Assembly: GCA_010094025.1 (NCBI GenBank)
Contig: ML991776.1
Span: forward strand, 1-64,000
Direction of reading: 5' to 3'
Length of the DNA: 64,000 nt
Source of the DNA: Viridothelium virens
Taxonomy: Eukaryota > Ascomycota > Dothideomycetes > Trypetheliales > Trypetheliaceae
Below are positions 44,569-55,725 of this stretch, piece after piece. Under the pieces are notes generated by a model. The model was not told the origin of the DNA. It did not search any database and worked only from the letters and a program-made list of their open reading frames with translations. Position numbers and translations under genes: made by a program. How positions within the stretch are numbered: the stretch's first letter is position 1; each line of letters begins with the position of its first letter.

Positions 44569-47385
44569 TTACGTTTCAGGCTCCGCCATCCAAATATTGC
44601 CACAGATACACGACTTTTCCAATAACGTCAACCATTGCCCCGGCGGTGATTTCGTCTTACTCGGCGTATCATCCATCACACTCCTGCATCTCGTACACCT
44701 CCTCAGCCTCGCCTTAGGCCCGATCAATCTCTTCATATGCACATCAAACTTCTGCTCCTCCAGCAACATCCGCGACGCCCGATCATCCGTCAACCCCAAC
44801 CACCTGATATCGTGAAAATAGATCTTCGCCGGATCCATCTCTGCGCGGTATCGCTCCATCGCCTGCCCCACGAGGTGCTTCACCACCGGCATCAACGCCT
44901 CCGGCACCCCGGCCTCCACCAGCATCGTCTTCTCCGCCTCGACCCGGGCCTCCTCGCCAAAAGGGTCCGTATAAACGCGCTTGATCCAGCCTTCCGTCTC
45001 ATCGATCATGCGCCGGAAGAGGTGCAACTTCACAGGCGCGTCGTTGAAGAGCGCCATGAAGTCCTCGATAATGCGCCGGTCACGTAGGTCGTCGGCTTGT
45101 GAACGGCTTTTGGTGGCGTTGGCGAGGGCGAGGTGCAGGTACTGGCAGTTGAAGCGGAGAAGCATGCGCGGAATGCTCTGGAGCACGAGGTGAAGGGCGG
45201 GGGTGTTGAGTTTCTGGATTTCGCGCGAGACATTGGCGGCGGTGAGCTCGGAGCCGCGGAGGGCGTCGGAGAGAGTGAAGAGGCCGTCCATGATGAAAGT
45301 TATCAAGTCGAGCGTCCAGGAGGTGATGCCAGTGATCTGGTAGACGAGACTCGGATCTAAAGGAGAAGGGTTTTTGTCGTTTTTGACCGTGATACCGAGA
45401 GTGATAGCGACGGCTCGAATGTTCAAGATGGCCCAGGCAATTTTCTTCGGTAATGGTAAATTAGTGCCTTCGTGATGAAAATTGGCGAGGATGTTTTGAG
45501 CACTGAGACACCGTGCGAAAGTTGAATAGCGAAACAAGGTGACAGTGTCCCTCTGTGATTCATTTGTGGCGTAATCAACGCTCACACCAGCCGGATTGTA
45601 GACGTAGCGTTGGAGCATATTCAGATGCTCTTGCTTGGTATTTTTTGGAAGAGTGGCGAGCACATCATCATTGCTCCATGAAAACCAACAGGCAAGGGAG
45701 TACATGGAGACCAAAGCTATGATCGGCTGTTCTGGCTGAGACTCGTCACTCCAATCGACAGCCATCTCCAATTTCCTCATCTTCACCTTGCCTTCGGCGT
45801 CCATAGCTACAGCGATGCAACCAGTAATAGAGAAGGCATAATATACACCAAGATGTTCGCTGCTTATTGGGAAAGCAAGGCCGGACTGAGGCAGACTACT
45901 TATCTGTTCAGCGCCTATTTGGGGCAGGATGAGCTCCATTGTGGTACGATCCCGGAAGGCTATTGAACCGTCGCTTAGAGCGATCACTAATATGTTGTCA
46001 GACTGTAGCGGGTTCAAGGCTAACACGTGGCCATTTGATATGACATCAGGCTTTCGATGCAACACTAGTCGGTGAATAGACGACTCTGGCTTTGCAGGTT
46101 TGGCCTTCGAGTTCAATTCCTTAAACGTCGGATGAAGAGTTAGTTGTACATTATGTAGTTCCCATTGGCTCATGACATTGAAATCTCCTTGGTGTGCATT
46201 ACTTGGATGTGCTGTATTCCCATCATGGGAAAACACGGCTACAAGCAAGGGGCGTGTTCGTTGTTCCCAGTTCAAGTCAAAGGAAGCAGGGAGAAGCTGA
46301 AGATGAGTCAGCTGGGCAAGCGAAGTATCTCGTAAGTCCGTCATAGATGCCAGACTCGACTCATCGACATTGTTTTGCAATGGAGCGAAGAAGGCTACTG
46401 TATTAAGAGTAGAAGCTTCCATCACGGGGTCCACTCCTGTGGTGAACTGTTGACCCCGGACAACTTGCTTTTTCTCATTCCAATTGAGGCGTACTGAGAA
46501 GAGCTGCATTTGTCGGGAGATATTGTGTGTCACCAGAAGGAGTTTCGCATCTCTATCTGGAGCGAAAGAGGCGTGAGTGAGAAAATCATCGCAAGTCTTA
46601 GCAATGCCCAAGTCAAGAGTCCTTTCAGCCCAGCTTTGGCCAGCATCGTATAGAAACCTAAGCTTGCCTGACATGGTCAAACATATCAAGGCTGATTTAG
46701 TTTCGGCGGGATGAGACGGACCGGGGGTTCGCTCAAAATCCGTCTGGAATGACCACGAATTCGTGTCTGTTAGTCGCGTTGCCGACCTAACGGTCAAGGC
46801 CGTTCCTTTCATTATGGGCATTGGTAGCCAATAGCATGCCACAATTCTTCCTGAATCGTCTTCATCGTCCTGTTCGGAATTCCGTAGAAGCTGCATCCTA
46901 CCAAAGGCACCCGAATTGGCATAGAGGGCAATACGACCGCAAGCATCCAAGACAGCAAGAATGGTTCCACTGTTGTTCCAAGAAAGATGCACAAGATGAG
47001 GCGCGTCGGAAACAAGCTTCATAGGAAGAGAAATTTCTTCGCCAAGATCCCACTCCGTACTGTTAGCACCTCGACAAAATACGCGTAGACAGACGGATCG
47101 ACTGTCGGAACCGATGTACGCGACCACGCCGGCCCTGGACCATTCAATCTTACTACAGGAACATTTCTGTCAGAGATCTGTTTTCACAGTAATAGTAGAT
47201 TGTTTTCTTACTTACTCGCAGCATCCAGTTAGCTGGAGCTCTGCCAACCGGTCAAGGACTGGTTTCGGCGTCGGTAAAGCTGGCACAGGCACCTGAACAG
47301 TGTCGTTCTCCCCAAAGAGATCATTCTGAACAGGCTCAGACTCCCCAAACAGCTCGTCCATATAGTCAGATTCTTTGGTATCCAT
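44569..47385 (-). CDS. MED16: Mediator complex subunit 16 (Med16/Sin4)
   Basis: Tail-module subunit of Mediator that links activators to RNA polymerase II. Exons are 47385-47216 and 47152-44569, giving 917 residues. The acidic N-terminus (MDELFGESEPVQNDLFGEND) leads to LDRLAELQLTGCC, then IEWSRAGVVAYIGSDSRSV after the splice, the family N-terminal pattern. A WD40-like half follows (LVHLSWNNSGTILAVLDACG), then a helical half. The C-terminus carries LRRCTRCRSVMDD and WLTLLEKSCICGNIW, the Cys pairs typical of fungal Med16. Unspliced reading shifts the first exon out of frame, so the short intron (GTAAGT to CTGTAG) is needed. It is convergent with the GPI-protein gene. Confidence 0.9.
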
Positions 47386-48407
47386 GTTGAGATATAGGAG
47401 ATTTGACTTGTAGGATTGCGGAGACAACAAAAATTGAGAAAACACATGTATCACTTTTACATGAGAACCTTAAAACGCCATGAACACCACATGTACCTGT
47501 TTCGACTGTAGTCCAACGTTGCGGATGAAACGTAGCGAGGGCGAATTATCATTCTTGCGCCTAGCGGAGAGGAAGTTGCGATTGAACTGGCGATCGCGGT
47601 TGCGCTACCCTGATTCGGAATGGACGCAGCATGACCCGCGGCGACCGCCTCCCGTCCGTGCCACAGGGATCCGAGCCCGAGACCGGGGCTGACATCAAAA
47701 CAACAACAAATGAACCGAAGCAGACGATATCTTACGTAATTAGGACATGGAGAATTAAGAACTGTGGATGACAATCATACTGGGTTTGGTCGAAGACAAC
47801 AGATGGAATGTTTGTGCGTGTTGAATGTCGCTGTCATTGACCTGCATTGATTGAGGGTCCCCGCAACTCTGCTGCAGGCCTCATGCGCATCGGGGATGCA
47901 GCAAGGCATTGTTCGCAACAAAGACGTGGACTTTGGTGTTTAGATACCCTGGCCGTATTTTGATATGTTTGGACTTTAACGGAGCAATGCCTTGTCAATT
48001 GAACGGAATCACAGCAGCAGTAGGTAATGATGGTTCATGGGCCCAAACAGGAGCACGGGGAATGGGGGATGAGGGACGTGGACGTGGACGTGGGATGGGG
48101 GAGCCAAATAAAGCCAAATAAAGCCGGCCCGGCCGCGCGCAACCTTCACCATCTGCACATCTGCAGCAGCATTGACAACCGCGCTTCCTCGTCTGCCGCT
48201 CCTCACCACTCCGGTCGCTCTCTCATCTTACTTATCCACATTCGCTCCTCGCTCCATTCACCCACTTGCCACACTCTACCTAATCTCTCCCTTGAACATT
48301 TGTACAAATCTGTCGTTTATGAATGTAATACCGCAATTGTTACCGCACATTTTAGCGCGCCTGCCTTTTCCCGCATTCCTGCCCTTCGCGGCTTCCCTTT
48401 TGCGACG
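47386..48407. other. Divergent intergenic region with short tandem duplications
   Basis: Shared upstream region of Med16 (-) and the sirtuin (+). It contains GGACGT repeats at 48074-48093 and a duplicated AGCCAAATAA at 48102-48121. The sirtuin frame stays open from 48027 to its ATG at 48408. Confidence 0.5.
48074..48125. repeat. Two adjacent short tandem repeats
   Basis: GGACGT is repeated three times (48074-48091). Directly after comes AGCCAAATAA twice (48102-48121), followed by a third AGCC. They lie about 300 bp before the sirtuin start codon. Confidence 0.75.
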
Positions 48408-50402
48408 ATGGACTTCCACGACGACGACACCAGCAGTCTCTCTGAGCTGAGCTCAGTGCTGAGTCCCATTCCATCTCGATCGCCCACTCCTCCCTCAGAC
48501 ATGTATCCATCTCCGCCTCCGACTCAGCAATCTTCGGTCGGTGGAACCCCCAGTCCTGAGGAGAAGAAGCGTGAATCCTTAGATGACAACGAACCTCCAC
48601 CCGCGAAGCGCAGAAGAACCGACACCGACAAACCACGAACAACCCAATTTCTTGACCTCGACTCCGAGCTTGACTCCGCTTCTCGGAAAGAACAATTGGA
48701 AAAATTACTCAAGGTCCTACATAAAAAGCGGAAGATTGTCGTGGTTGCGGGTGCCGGCATAAGTGTCGCTGCAGGCATTCCTGATTTCCGTTCCTCCACT
48801 GGACTCTTTTCGACGCTAAAATCAGAACACAATTTGAAAGGATCAGGCAAGCATTTGTTTGACGCGTCGGTGTACAAGGACGATGTATCTACCTCGACTT
48901 TCCACGAAATGGTGCGCAAAATGTCGACACAGACCAAAGCCGCCCACCCGACCGAATTCCATCATTTGCTTGCGACTCTGGCACATGAAGGTCGTCTCCT
49001 ACGGCTTTACTCGCAAAATGTTGACGGGTTGGACACGCGTCTTGAACCTCTCAAAACTGAAGTCCCTCTCCCTCGGAAAGGGCCGTGGCCGAGAACGATT
49101 CAGCTGCACGGCGGTCTTGATATGATGGTCTGTTCTAAATGTCATCGACCCAGAGATTTTGAGAAAGATCTCTTCGACGGCCCAATTCCGCCAGCATGCA
49201 AAGAGTGTGCCGAGACCGATCGCGTACGCACCGATCACGCTGGCAAGAGGAGTCATGGAATAGGACGCATGCGACCACGTATGGTGTTGTATAACGAGCA
49301 TAATCCCGACGACGAAGCCATAGGGTCCGTGACACAAGCTGATTTACGAAAACGACCTGATGCGCTAATTGTGGTGGGGACCACGCTCAAAGTACCAGGA
49401 GTCAAGCGAATTGTCCGAGAAATGGCCAAAACAGTTAGAGGTCGACGTGACGGAGTATCCGTCTGGATCAACAGTGATCCTGAGCCTACAGGAAAAGAAT
49501 TCGACAGTTGTTGGGACCTAATTGTAAAGGGTCGAAGCGATGAAGTTGCAAAATGGGCGGCGATGAGACACTGGGATGACAAGAATTCGCCTGATAGAGA
49601 AGTCACAGACGAAGAGTGGAAAGCAGCAGGAGCCAGTCAACCAGAGGTGCTCATTCCGCTCAAGTACAATTCGTCCTTTAAACCATACAAGTCGACCACA
49701 GGTCTGGCGACGCCTTTGATGACTCCACAAAGACCTAGGACAGAGCCGGCAATATCTCCTGGTTCACCGATTTCAGTCCTTAGCTTCAAGTCCGAGCATT
49801 CTCCTGAATATATTTTGGAGGCCCTGAAGCCGCCACCATCCAAGCTTCAAAATCCAGCAAGTAAGGGCAAGACGATCAATGATGCCCTCAAGAAGACAGT
49901 CCAGGGAGCGAAACCGAAGGCTCCACCCAAGAAACGCGGTCCTAAAAAGAAAGCGGAAGCTTCGGATGGGAAAATCAACTCGGCATTCAAGCAAACAAAA
50001 TCAACGACAAGTACTGGCAAGGGCGCAAAGCAATCGGATGTTTCTAAGGTCTCAGATGCTGAGGCGAAGCCTAAACCACGAGGACGACCACAGAAGAAAC
50101 CATCCGCACCAACATTGCAGACGAATATTCATTCACTTCCAATGCACGACCTATCGCCCCAGAACCTTCGCAACAACACCTCGCCCCCTTACAAGCCACA
50201 TCGCATTGATCCTGATCTTGCTAACGCCAAGAGGACGAGCGTATATCTGGATTCTCCTGTAACACCACCAAATTCCGATGACTTCCCGAGGAGGAGAAGC
50301 TCCCAGATTTCTGACGACTATCTGGACAGACGACGACGCGAGACTATTTCACCTAAAGGCAATATACCTGAGGACATGCGCCGGCTCATGGATGTGGCGT
50401 AA
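48408..50402 (+). CDS. NAD-dependent histone deacetylase, Hst3/Hst4-type sirtuin
   Basis: Class I sirtuin; Hst3/Hst4 enzymes remove H3K56 acetyl marks after replication and support genome stability and silencing. Single exon, 664 residues from ATG 48408. Rossmann and NAD motifs are VVVAGAGISVAAGIPDFRSS and LYSQNVDGLDTRL. The catalytic His lies in IQLHGGLDMMVC. Zinc Cys pairs are CSKC and CKEC. The subgroup block GRMRPRMVLYNEHNPDDEAI and IVVGTTLKVPGVKRIVREMA match Hst3/Hst4. The C-terminal 250 residues are disordered and basic with AT-hook-like words (KKRGPKKKA, KPRGRPQKKP), suggesting DNA contact. The N-terminal 90 residues are Ser/Pro-rich with a PPAKRRR nuclear signal. The same frame is open for 127 codons upstream, with another ATG at 48027. 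Confidence 0.92.
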   Translation: MDFHDDDTSSLSELSSVLSPIPSRSPTPPSDMYPSPPPTQQSSVGGTPSPEEKKRESLDDNEPPPAKRRRTDTDKPRTTQFLDLDSELDSASRKEQLEKLLKVLHKKRKIVVVAGAGISVAAGIPDFRSSTGLFSTLKSEHNLKGSGKHLFDASVYKDDVSTSTFHEMVRKMSTQTKAAHPTEFHHLLATLAHEGRLLRLYSQNVDGLDTRLEPLKTEVPLPRKGPWPRTIQLHGGLDMMVCSKCHRPRDFEKDLFDGPIPPACKECAETDRVRTDHAGKRSHGIGRMRPRMVLYNEHNPDDEAIGSVTQADLRKRPDALIVVGTTLKVPGVKRIVREMAKTVRGRRDGVSVWINSDPEPTGKEFDSCWDLIVKGRSDEVAKWAAMRHWDDKNSPDREVTDEEWKAAGASQPEVLIPLKYNSSFKPYKSTTGLATPLMTPQRPRTEPAISPGSPISVLSFKSEHSPEYILEALKPPPSKLQNPASKGKTINDALKKTVQGAKPKAPPKKRGPKKKAEASDGKINSAFKQTKSTTSTGKGAKQSDVSKVSDAEAKPKPRGRPQKKPSAPTLQTNIHSLPMHDLSPQNLRNNTSPPYKPHRIDPDLANAKRTSVYLDSPVTPPNSDDFPRRRSSQISDDYLDRRRRETISPKGNIPEDMRRLMDVA

Positions 50403-50880
50403 ATGGATTTGCTGTTTTCATGCACATCTTGTGCTGCTACTCATGTGTATATTTACTCTATTTCATACGGCTATTCTCATTGTTTCTGTGGCAGTTTCAA
50501 TAGTTTTTGGCATTGTTGTGGCGTTTTGACTTGCTACTGAAACGCATTGGGGTATGCCGTAGCTTATCTGGATACCCTCACAAGGATCATGATGACCACT
50601 GCTGGTCTGGCTGCATACGTGGACATGGCTGTATAGCAAGAACCGTCGTAAATCATCCAATGCACAAGCTTTCTTGATGACTTTGAGATCGTGTGGAGTT
50701 CCCACAAGATATACTACCAACAACTCACCGATGTTCTAACATCGAAATTCGTCGTATATTGCACACAAGCAAAAACAAAACAGGTCTAAGCTAGTCTACG
50801 AGGAAGGTCGTTACAAGCGAGCTTATGTCAGCGATTTCGACCAAATTAGAAGTCGGCCAAAGAATTAGACTTGGATAATA
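50403..50880. other. Intergenic, no gene seen
   Basis: 3' region of the sirtuin gene and upstream region of the PI-PLC gene, both plus strand. No ORF with a domain. Confidence 0.5.
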
Positions 50881-52491
50881 ATGACAACACCTCCTTTAAA
50901 AATCCGGAATTTAACTATACATCCACTAGAACTGAAATTCATTGAATATTATGAAGCATTGAAAGAACAGTTGAAACAAAGCAGCAGCGGAAAAGACAAG
51001 TATACTGGTTCGTTTACTACCACTGCACATACGCCTTCAGCCTTGCAGCTTGTCAAGCATGCGCAGACTTTTAATAGTCAAGATGTCTCAATCAAGATCG
51101 ATCCGTTCACGATTGTCGAAACAAGTGTCAAACTTGCCGAGAGGCATTCTAAAGATGTCGTGCGATTGACTTTCGATCAATGTGGCGAGAGACACCGAAT
51201 CAACCTTCCTCCCTCGAGTAACGCATCTCAAGCATTCGTCCCCTTGACCCATAATTCACGTCTCCAGTTCACTGGCGTCTTCATTCCGCAAGATATGCTT
51301 CTTGCAATCTATTCTCCTGCAAGTCTTGATTCATGGATGAAAGAATTGCATGACGCCACTCCACTCTCAGGCCTTTCCATCCCAGGAACGCACAACTCAC
51401 ACACCTACTATCGTGCCCTCCCCTCTGTCCGCTGCCAATCCGTTGCTCTCCTCGATCAACTCGAGAATGGCATCCGCTTCCTCGACATCCGTCTTCAGCC
51501 CGAACGCCCCCACGATTCTAGCCATGATGGTCTCCTGCTCGTCCACGGTCTCTTCCCCGTCTCCCTCACGGGTCCCAAATATTTTCGACCACTCCTGACC
51601 ACACTTCTTGCCTTCCTTGAATCCCACCCCTCCGAAAGCATTGTCCTCTCTCTCAAGCGCGAGGGTTCTGGCTCAGCCACCGACCACCAATTCCACCGCA
51701 TCCTGCACGACCACTACATTCAACAGGATCCCATACGCTGGTACACCGCGCCCATGATCCCCTCCCTTGGCGCCGTCCGCGGCAAACTCGTCCTCCTCCG
51801 CCGCTTCGAGCTCAACCCTTCTACTCCTTCATCCCCTCAGCCACCTCACTCCTCTTCATCCTCTTCATCCTTCTCATCCTCCCACGACGTTACCAATCAC
51901 AGAAGCAGCCTCAACCCCAATCCCGACCGAATCTCCTCTTCCTCCCCCTCCACCACTCACTTCGGCCTCAACGCCTCTCACTGGCCCTCCAACACCCCCC
52001 ACCACACCACCCCCGTCATCAGCGTCCAAGACTACTGCGACATCACCCACCCCACACGCCACCTCCCGCTGAAAATCCAGCACATCCGCGCACACCTCGC
52101 ACGTGCGGCGGCGCGCATAGTGCCGATCCCGGGCGTTACGACCGACGCGCAGAATCCCGTGCCGTCGGGCCCGCTGTACCTGAATTTCGCGACGGGGAGT
52201 AGTTTGTGGCGAAGGGGAAGCTGGCCGGAACGGGTGGCGGAGAGGGTGAATCCTGAGGTGGTGAGGTGGTTGTGTCGGGGGCATGGGGTGGCTAGGGGCA
52301 GCGATGGGGATGGGGATGGCAATGGGGAGGGGGAGGGAGGCGGGAGGAGGGGGGAGGGGGAGAGTGGGGATTGGGGCACGGGAGTGGTGGTGCTGGATTG
52401 GGTGGGCATAGGAGGCGATTGGGATGTGGTTAGGTGTATTGTAGGGATGAATGCGAGGTTGATGTTTAGGGAGAGGGCGTTGAGGCGATGA
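50881..52491 (+). CDS. PI-PLC X-domain protein, 536 aa
   Basis: Phosphatidylinositol-specific phospholipase C-like TIM barrel of the bacterial-type X domain, found in many fungi. The N-terminal ~150 residues form a beta-rich domain unknown to me (IKIDPFTIVETSVKLAERHS). The X box begins at about residue 155 with LSGLSIPGTHNSHTY (catalytic His), then LENGIRFLDIRLQ, LLLVHGLFPVSLTG (second His) and ESIVLSLKREGSGS. Later blocks are RGKLVLLRRFEL and LYLNFATGSSLWRRGSWPER. A Ser/His/Pro low-complexity insert (about residues 318-370) and a Gly/Glu/Asp-rich insert (about 474-500) split the barrel. They coincide with a C-to-G skew switch. There is no signal peptide. Activity is plausible since both His are present, but substrate is unproven. 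Confidence 0.83.
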   Translation: MTTPPLKIRNLTIHPLELKFIEYYEALKEQLKQSSSGKDKYTGSFTTTAHTPSALQLVKHAQTFNSQDVSIKIDPFTIVETSVKLAERHSKDVVRLTFDQCGERHRINLPPSSNASQAFVPLTHNSRLQFTGVFIPQDMLLAIYSPASLDSWMKELHDATPLSGLSIPGTHNSHTYYRALPSVRCQSVALLDQLENGIRFLDIRLQPERPHDSSHDGLLLVHGLFPVSLTGPKYFRPLLTTLLAFLESHPSESIVLSLKREGSGSATDHQFHRILHDHYIQQDPIRWYTAPMIPSLGAVRGKLVLLRRFELNPSTPSSPQPPHSSSSSSSFSSSHDVTNHRSSLNPNPDRISSSSPSTTHFGLNASHWPSNTPHHTTPVISVQDYCDITHPTRHLPLKIQHIRAHLARAAARIVPIPGVTTDAQNPVPSGPLYLNFATGSSLWRRGSWPERVAERVNPEVVRWLCRGHGVARGSDGDGDGNGEGEGGGRRGEGESGDWGTGVVVLDWVGIGGDWDVVRCIVGMNARLMFRERALRR

Positions 52492-52833
52492 AGGAGGAGG
52501 AGAAGGATTGCACGGTTATCAGATGCTGTGTTGTATGTATACATTTGGTCGCCTGATGCGAGGATAGTCTGATCAATAGCAAAATCTACCTAGGGTTACA
52601 TGCTTGGTGGACGCGTGAGCACGACCAAGCTCTTTGCTGCTCGACGAGAGATGTCAGCGGGTGCACGATCCACAAATCTGTGACATGCAATTCTTCATGT
52701 AAGACAATGGGTATAATAAACATCAGGTGCTTCAGAAGTACTGTTCCTTGCTCCGATCAGACGTTTCACGGACGTAAGCGGCGAAAGACGCAGACGTCTA
52801 GTGTATACCAGAGCTTCAAATCACCAACGTATA
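52492..52833. other. Convergent intergenic region, no gene seen
   Basis: 3' regions of the PI-PLC (+) and Fpg (-) genes. No ORF supported. Confidence 0.5.
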
Positions 52834-54274
52834 TCACTTGGCACTCAAACGTCCAGATCGGCGCTTCTCTCCGTCTGCATTGCCGTTTGAGCCCGTCTTT
52901 TCCTTCTTCACACTGGTGATTTTCTTGGATTTCTTCGTTCCCTTGGGTGCTGGGTTCGTACCATCTTCCTCGTCCTTAACGACAGGTTCTGTCTTTCTGT
53001 TGGACTTACCACGCTTCGAGACCGGCTTCTGCTCCTCTGTACTATCTTCCACATCTCCATCGTCCAGTTCTGCTCCGTCCGCTTCGTCGGATCCTACCTC
53101 CTTCTTGACAGGTGCCTTCTTAGGCCTGCCACGGGGCACTCTCTCTTCCTCCGCTTCCTCACCTCCGCTCTCGTCAGCCTGAGCTCTCTGGCGTTTCTGG
53201 CGTTTCTTAGGCTTGGTGTCCAATTTGGCGTCGTCTTTCTCTTTGATGTCTCCCGCAACTGCACCAGTTTTCTTTTGCACACTTGGGACAACAGCCGATG
53301 TCCTCCCTCCAACTTTGAGATGAATAATGCGTTCTCCGTTGGGAAGTCTATCACCACCCTCTTTGCCCTTTCCCCAACGATGCTTCATCAACCAGGTTTC
53401 TGGGAATTTCGAACTCTCGGCTAGGGTATCCACTGCTGTCGTACAGACATTGACTAGAGAATCGTGAAGGGTCTTGACTTGCTCATCTGAGAATGTGTTG
53501 CAGTACTGCTCAGGGTGTAGTTTGGCCTGGTAGAGTATCTCATCCGCAACCCAGTTTCCCACGCCACTGATGTTGGCTTGGTCCAGGAGCAACGCTTTGA
53601 TAGGGACTCTCTTGCTTTGCATCTTCTTTGCGAGCCAGTCGATGGTGAGGACGTCTTTGTCGATAACAGGATCTGGACCATTCTGTTTGAGAGGTGGACT
53701 ATTCCTCATCACGTGCGCGTCGACATAGATCAGTCGAATCCGTCCGAGGCGGCGAGGATCAACAAACGCGACTTCGCATTCGGGTTCACCCGAGAGCTGA
53801 AGCACAAATTTCCAGTACTTTGGTGGCCACTCCTCATCGGAGATACCTTTATCTTTCTGCGGCTTGTAATATGCCGTATCGTCATTCGAGAATTTCATCC
53901 AACCTGACATGCCGAAATGCATCAACTGTTGATAATCTTAGTCATGCATCCAGCTGTAGATAGATCGATGGATAGGGTCAACTAACTGGGTGAGGCAAAG
54001 AATCAAGCTCGAGCCAGAAATATTTGCCTTGCTGTTTTGCGTCCACGATCTTCTTGCCTACGATATCCTTCTTGAGTTGAGAGGCGCTGCAATCCACTTT
54101 GCCGTAAACAATTGCATCCTCCTGAGCTTCGACTTGGTCGATGGTACGACCAACTGCATGTTTTTTGAGATAATAGACAATACGTGCGACCTCGCCAATC
54201 TGAGGAGTGTAGTAAAAGTCAGCATCGGTGTCACTTAGACCTCGCCATCCAGGGGTGGGTATCACCTCAGGCAT
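52834..54274 (-). CDS. Formamidopyrimidine-DNA glycosylase (Fpg/MutM family), zincless, with basic tail
   Basis: Base-excision repair enzyme that removes oxidised purines and cuts at the abasic site using its N-terminal proline. Exons are 54274-54266 (Met-Pro-Glu only), 54199-53987 and 53925-52834, giving 437 residues. Splicing joins MPE to IGEVARIVYYLKKHAVGR, restoring the family start with catalytic Pro2 and Glu3. The 66-nt first intron is a multiple of three without stops, so unspliced reading looks open but would displace the PE motif. Further marks are QGKYFWLEL, LMHFGMSGWMKF, FVDPRRLGRIRL, the helix-two-turn-helix ANISGVGNWVADEILYQAKL, and HLKVGGRTSAVVPSVQKK replacing the zinc finger, as in plant and fungal zincless members. 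The tail of about 160 residues is Lys/Glu-rich with an AT-hook-like PRGRPKK. Confidence 0.88.
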
Positions 54275-55233
54275 GGTGGATGATGCAGGGTGAAGTTGTG
54301 CTTCGGACTTCCCAGACAAACATTAATATCAAACCTGCGCGATCCACTTCCGTTCTGGTAACAAAACAAACACAATAGTTTCAGAACAATAATTGAGTGT
54401 GAGAAGCGTGGCTGCGACGCGTCGACAAAGGTCACTCGCGCGGAACCCGCGTCGAGAGACGAACCCTCCTACGTCATTGACGGTGCCAGGATACTTTTGG
54501 CCCCTGTTTCTGCCTGCTTCTGAATGCTTTAGAATTGACCAATGACCCTGAAGTCTCTTCTTTGACAACCCAGCAAGCGAAATCTGTGAAGATGCCTCAG
54601 GAACGTGAGGCTGGCAACACCAGATTTTTAGCACGATGACGTAGGTTGCTCGAATCTCGATGCTTTCACAAAGTACAATATCCATTCTGTAAGTCATTGA
54701 CCCACAATCCGGATCACTTCCTAATATTTATTGAAATTTGACTATGTACGTTATGTCTCTGAAAAATTTGGTAGAAAGCCTCTATCGTATTTCTATACAT
54801 ATTTTACTAACTTCAAGTTCCGCAATCGATGAAATAGTTGGTAGAAAGGAGTTCTAGTTGGATGAAAGATACTCTGATAGGCCCTTTCTTTCTCCTCTCT
54901 CCCCTATCCTCTTGTAATCTCAACTTCTTACCTGCTTCCCTTCTTTTTTTACCTTTGTATTAAATTCTGAGCCACAATTGGTTGTAGCGTTGAATCGATA
55001 AGCTAGGCTTTCAATGATTAGTAAGTATACCTTGACAAAAATAAGGGCTAAATTTTAATGGAGTTTTGTGGGAGGCTAGGAAAGGAACAAGATGAGATAG
55101 AAGAGAGAGGAAAAGGGGAAGGAAAGGGGGAGAGCTGCCGAGTTTCAAGATAAACTTCTGCCTCTTTTGCTGCACTTCTGCTCCTCTGCCCGACGGAACA
55201 AGGAGCTACTCACACCATCTTGAGCTGGCGCCT
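54275..55233. other. Intergenic, AT-rich, no gene seen
   Basis: Upstream region of the Fpg gene followed by AT-rich and polypurine/polypyrimidine DNA (about 54700-55140). No conserved coding block is visible. Confidence 0.45.
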
Positions 55234-55725
55234 CTAGAGGTGAAGTCGAACCTTGAGATTGTTATCCTCGAAAATTTCGACTTGATGCTTGCCCGCTCGT
55301 AGGGATTTTCCCGACTGCCACATATATATGGCCCTCATCTCAAGGAAACGATGAAACGCTGAACGAATTACCTCACTGCTCTGACTTACCTCCCAGACTA
55401 GAAGAGTGATTTCCAAAGAGCCGACAAGAGTCTCCCGCAGTCTAGTCAATCCAAGTATCATCCTTTGGCTCACAAATCCATCATAAAGACCGCCAATCCT
55501 CCACCAGAGGGCACGATTCCGCTTGAGGTAAAGGTTCTTGATAGAGATTGCCGCACGTGGTACCGTGTTTTCTGAGACCTTGATGCAGATGAAATCCTTC
55601 TTATTGGTATTGCCGGAGGACCAAGCGCCTGCCACGGTTACATGACCCTCTTTGCAGATTTGGAGACTCAATACAACATCCCCGTTGTCTTGTACGATGT
55701 AAATAGTAATGGCAAATCCACTCAT
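55234..55725 (-). CDS. Unrecognised ORF, 163 codons, doubtful
   Basis: Open from the ATG at 55725; the frame continues a little upstream without a better start. The product shows beta-type segments (FAITIYIVQDNGDVVLSLQI, HVTVAGAWSSGNTNKK) and a helical C-terminal half. There is no domain I recognise, no signal peptide and no splice support. An ORF of this length is expected by chance once or twice in a window of this size, so it may be spurious or the remnant of a gene. Confidence 0.25.
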   Translation of the reverse strand: MSGFAITIYIVQDNGDVVLSLQICKEGHVTVAGAWSSGNTNKKDFICIKVSENTVPRAAISIKNLYLKRNRALWWRIGGLYDGFVSQRMILGLTRLRETLVGSLEITLLVWEVSQSSEVIRSAFHRFLEMRAIYMWQSGKSLRAGKHQVEIFEDNNLKVRLHL

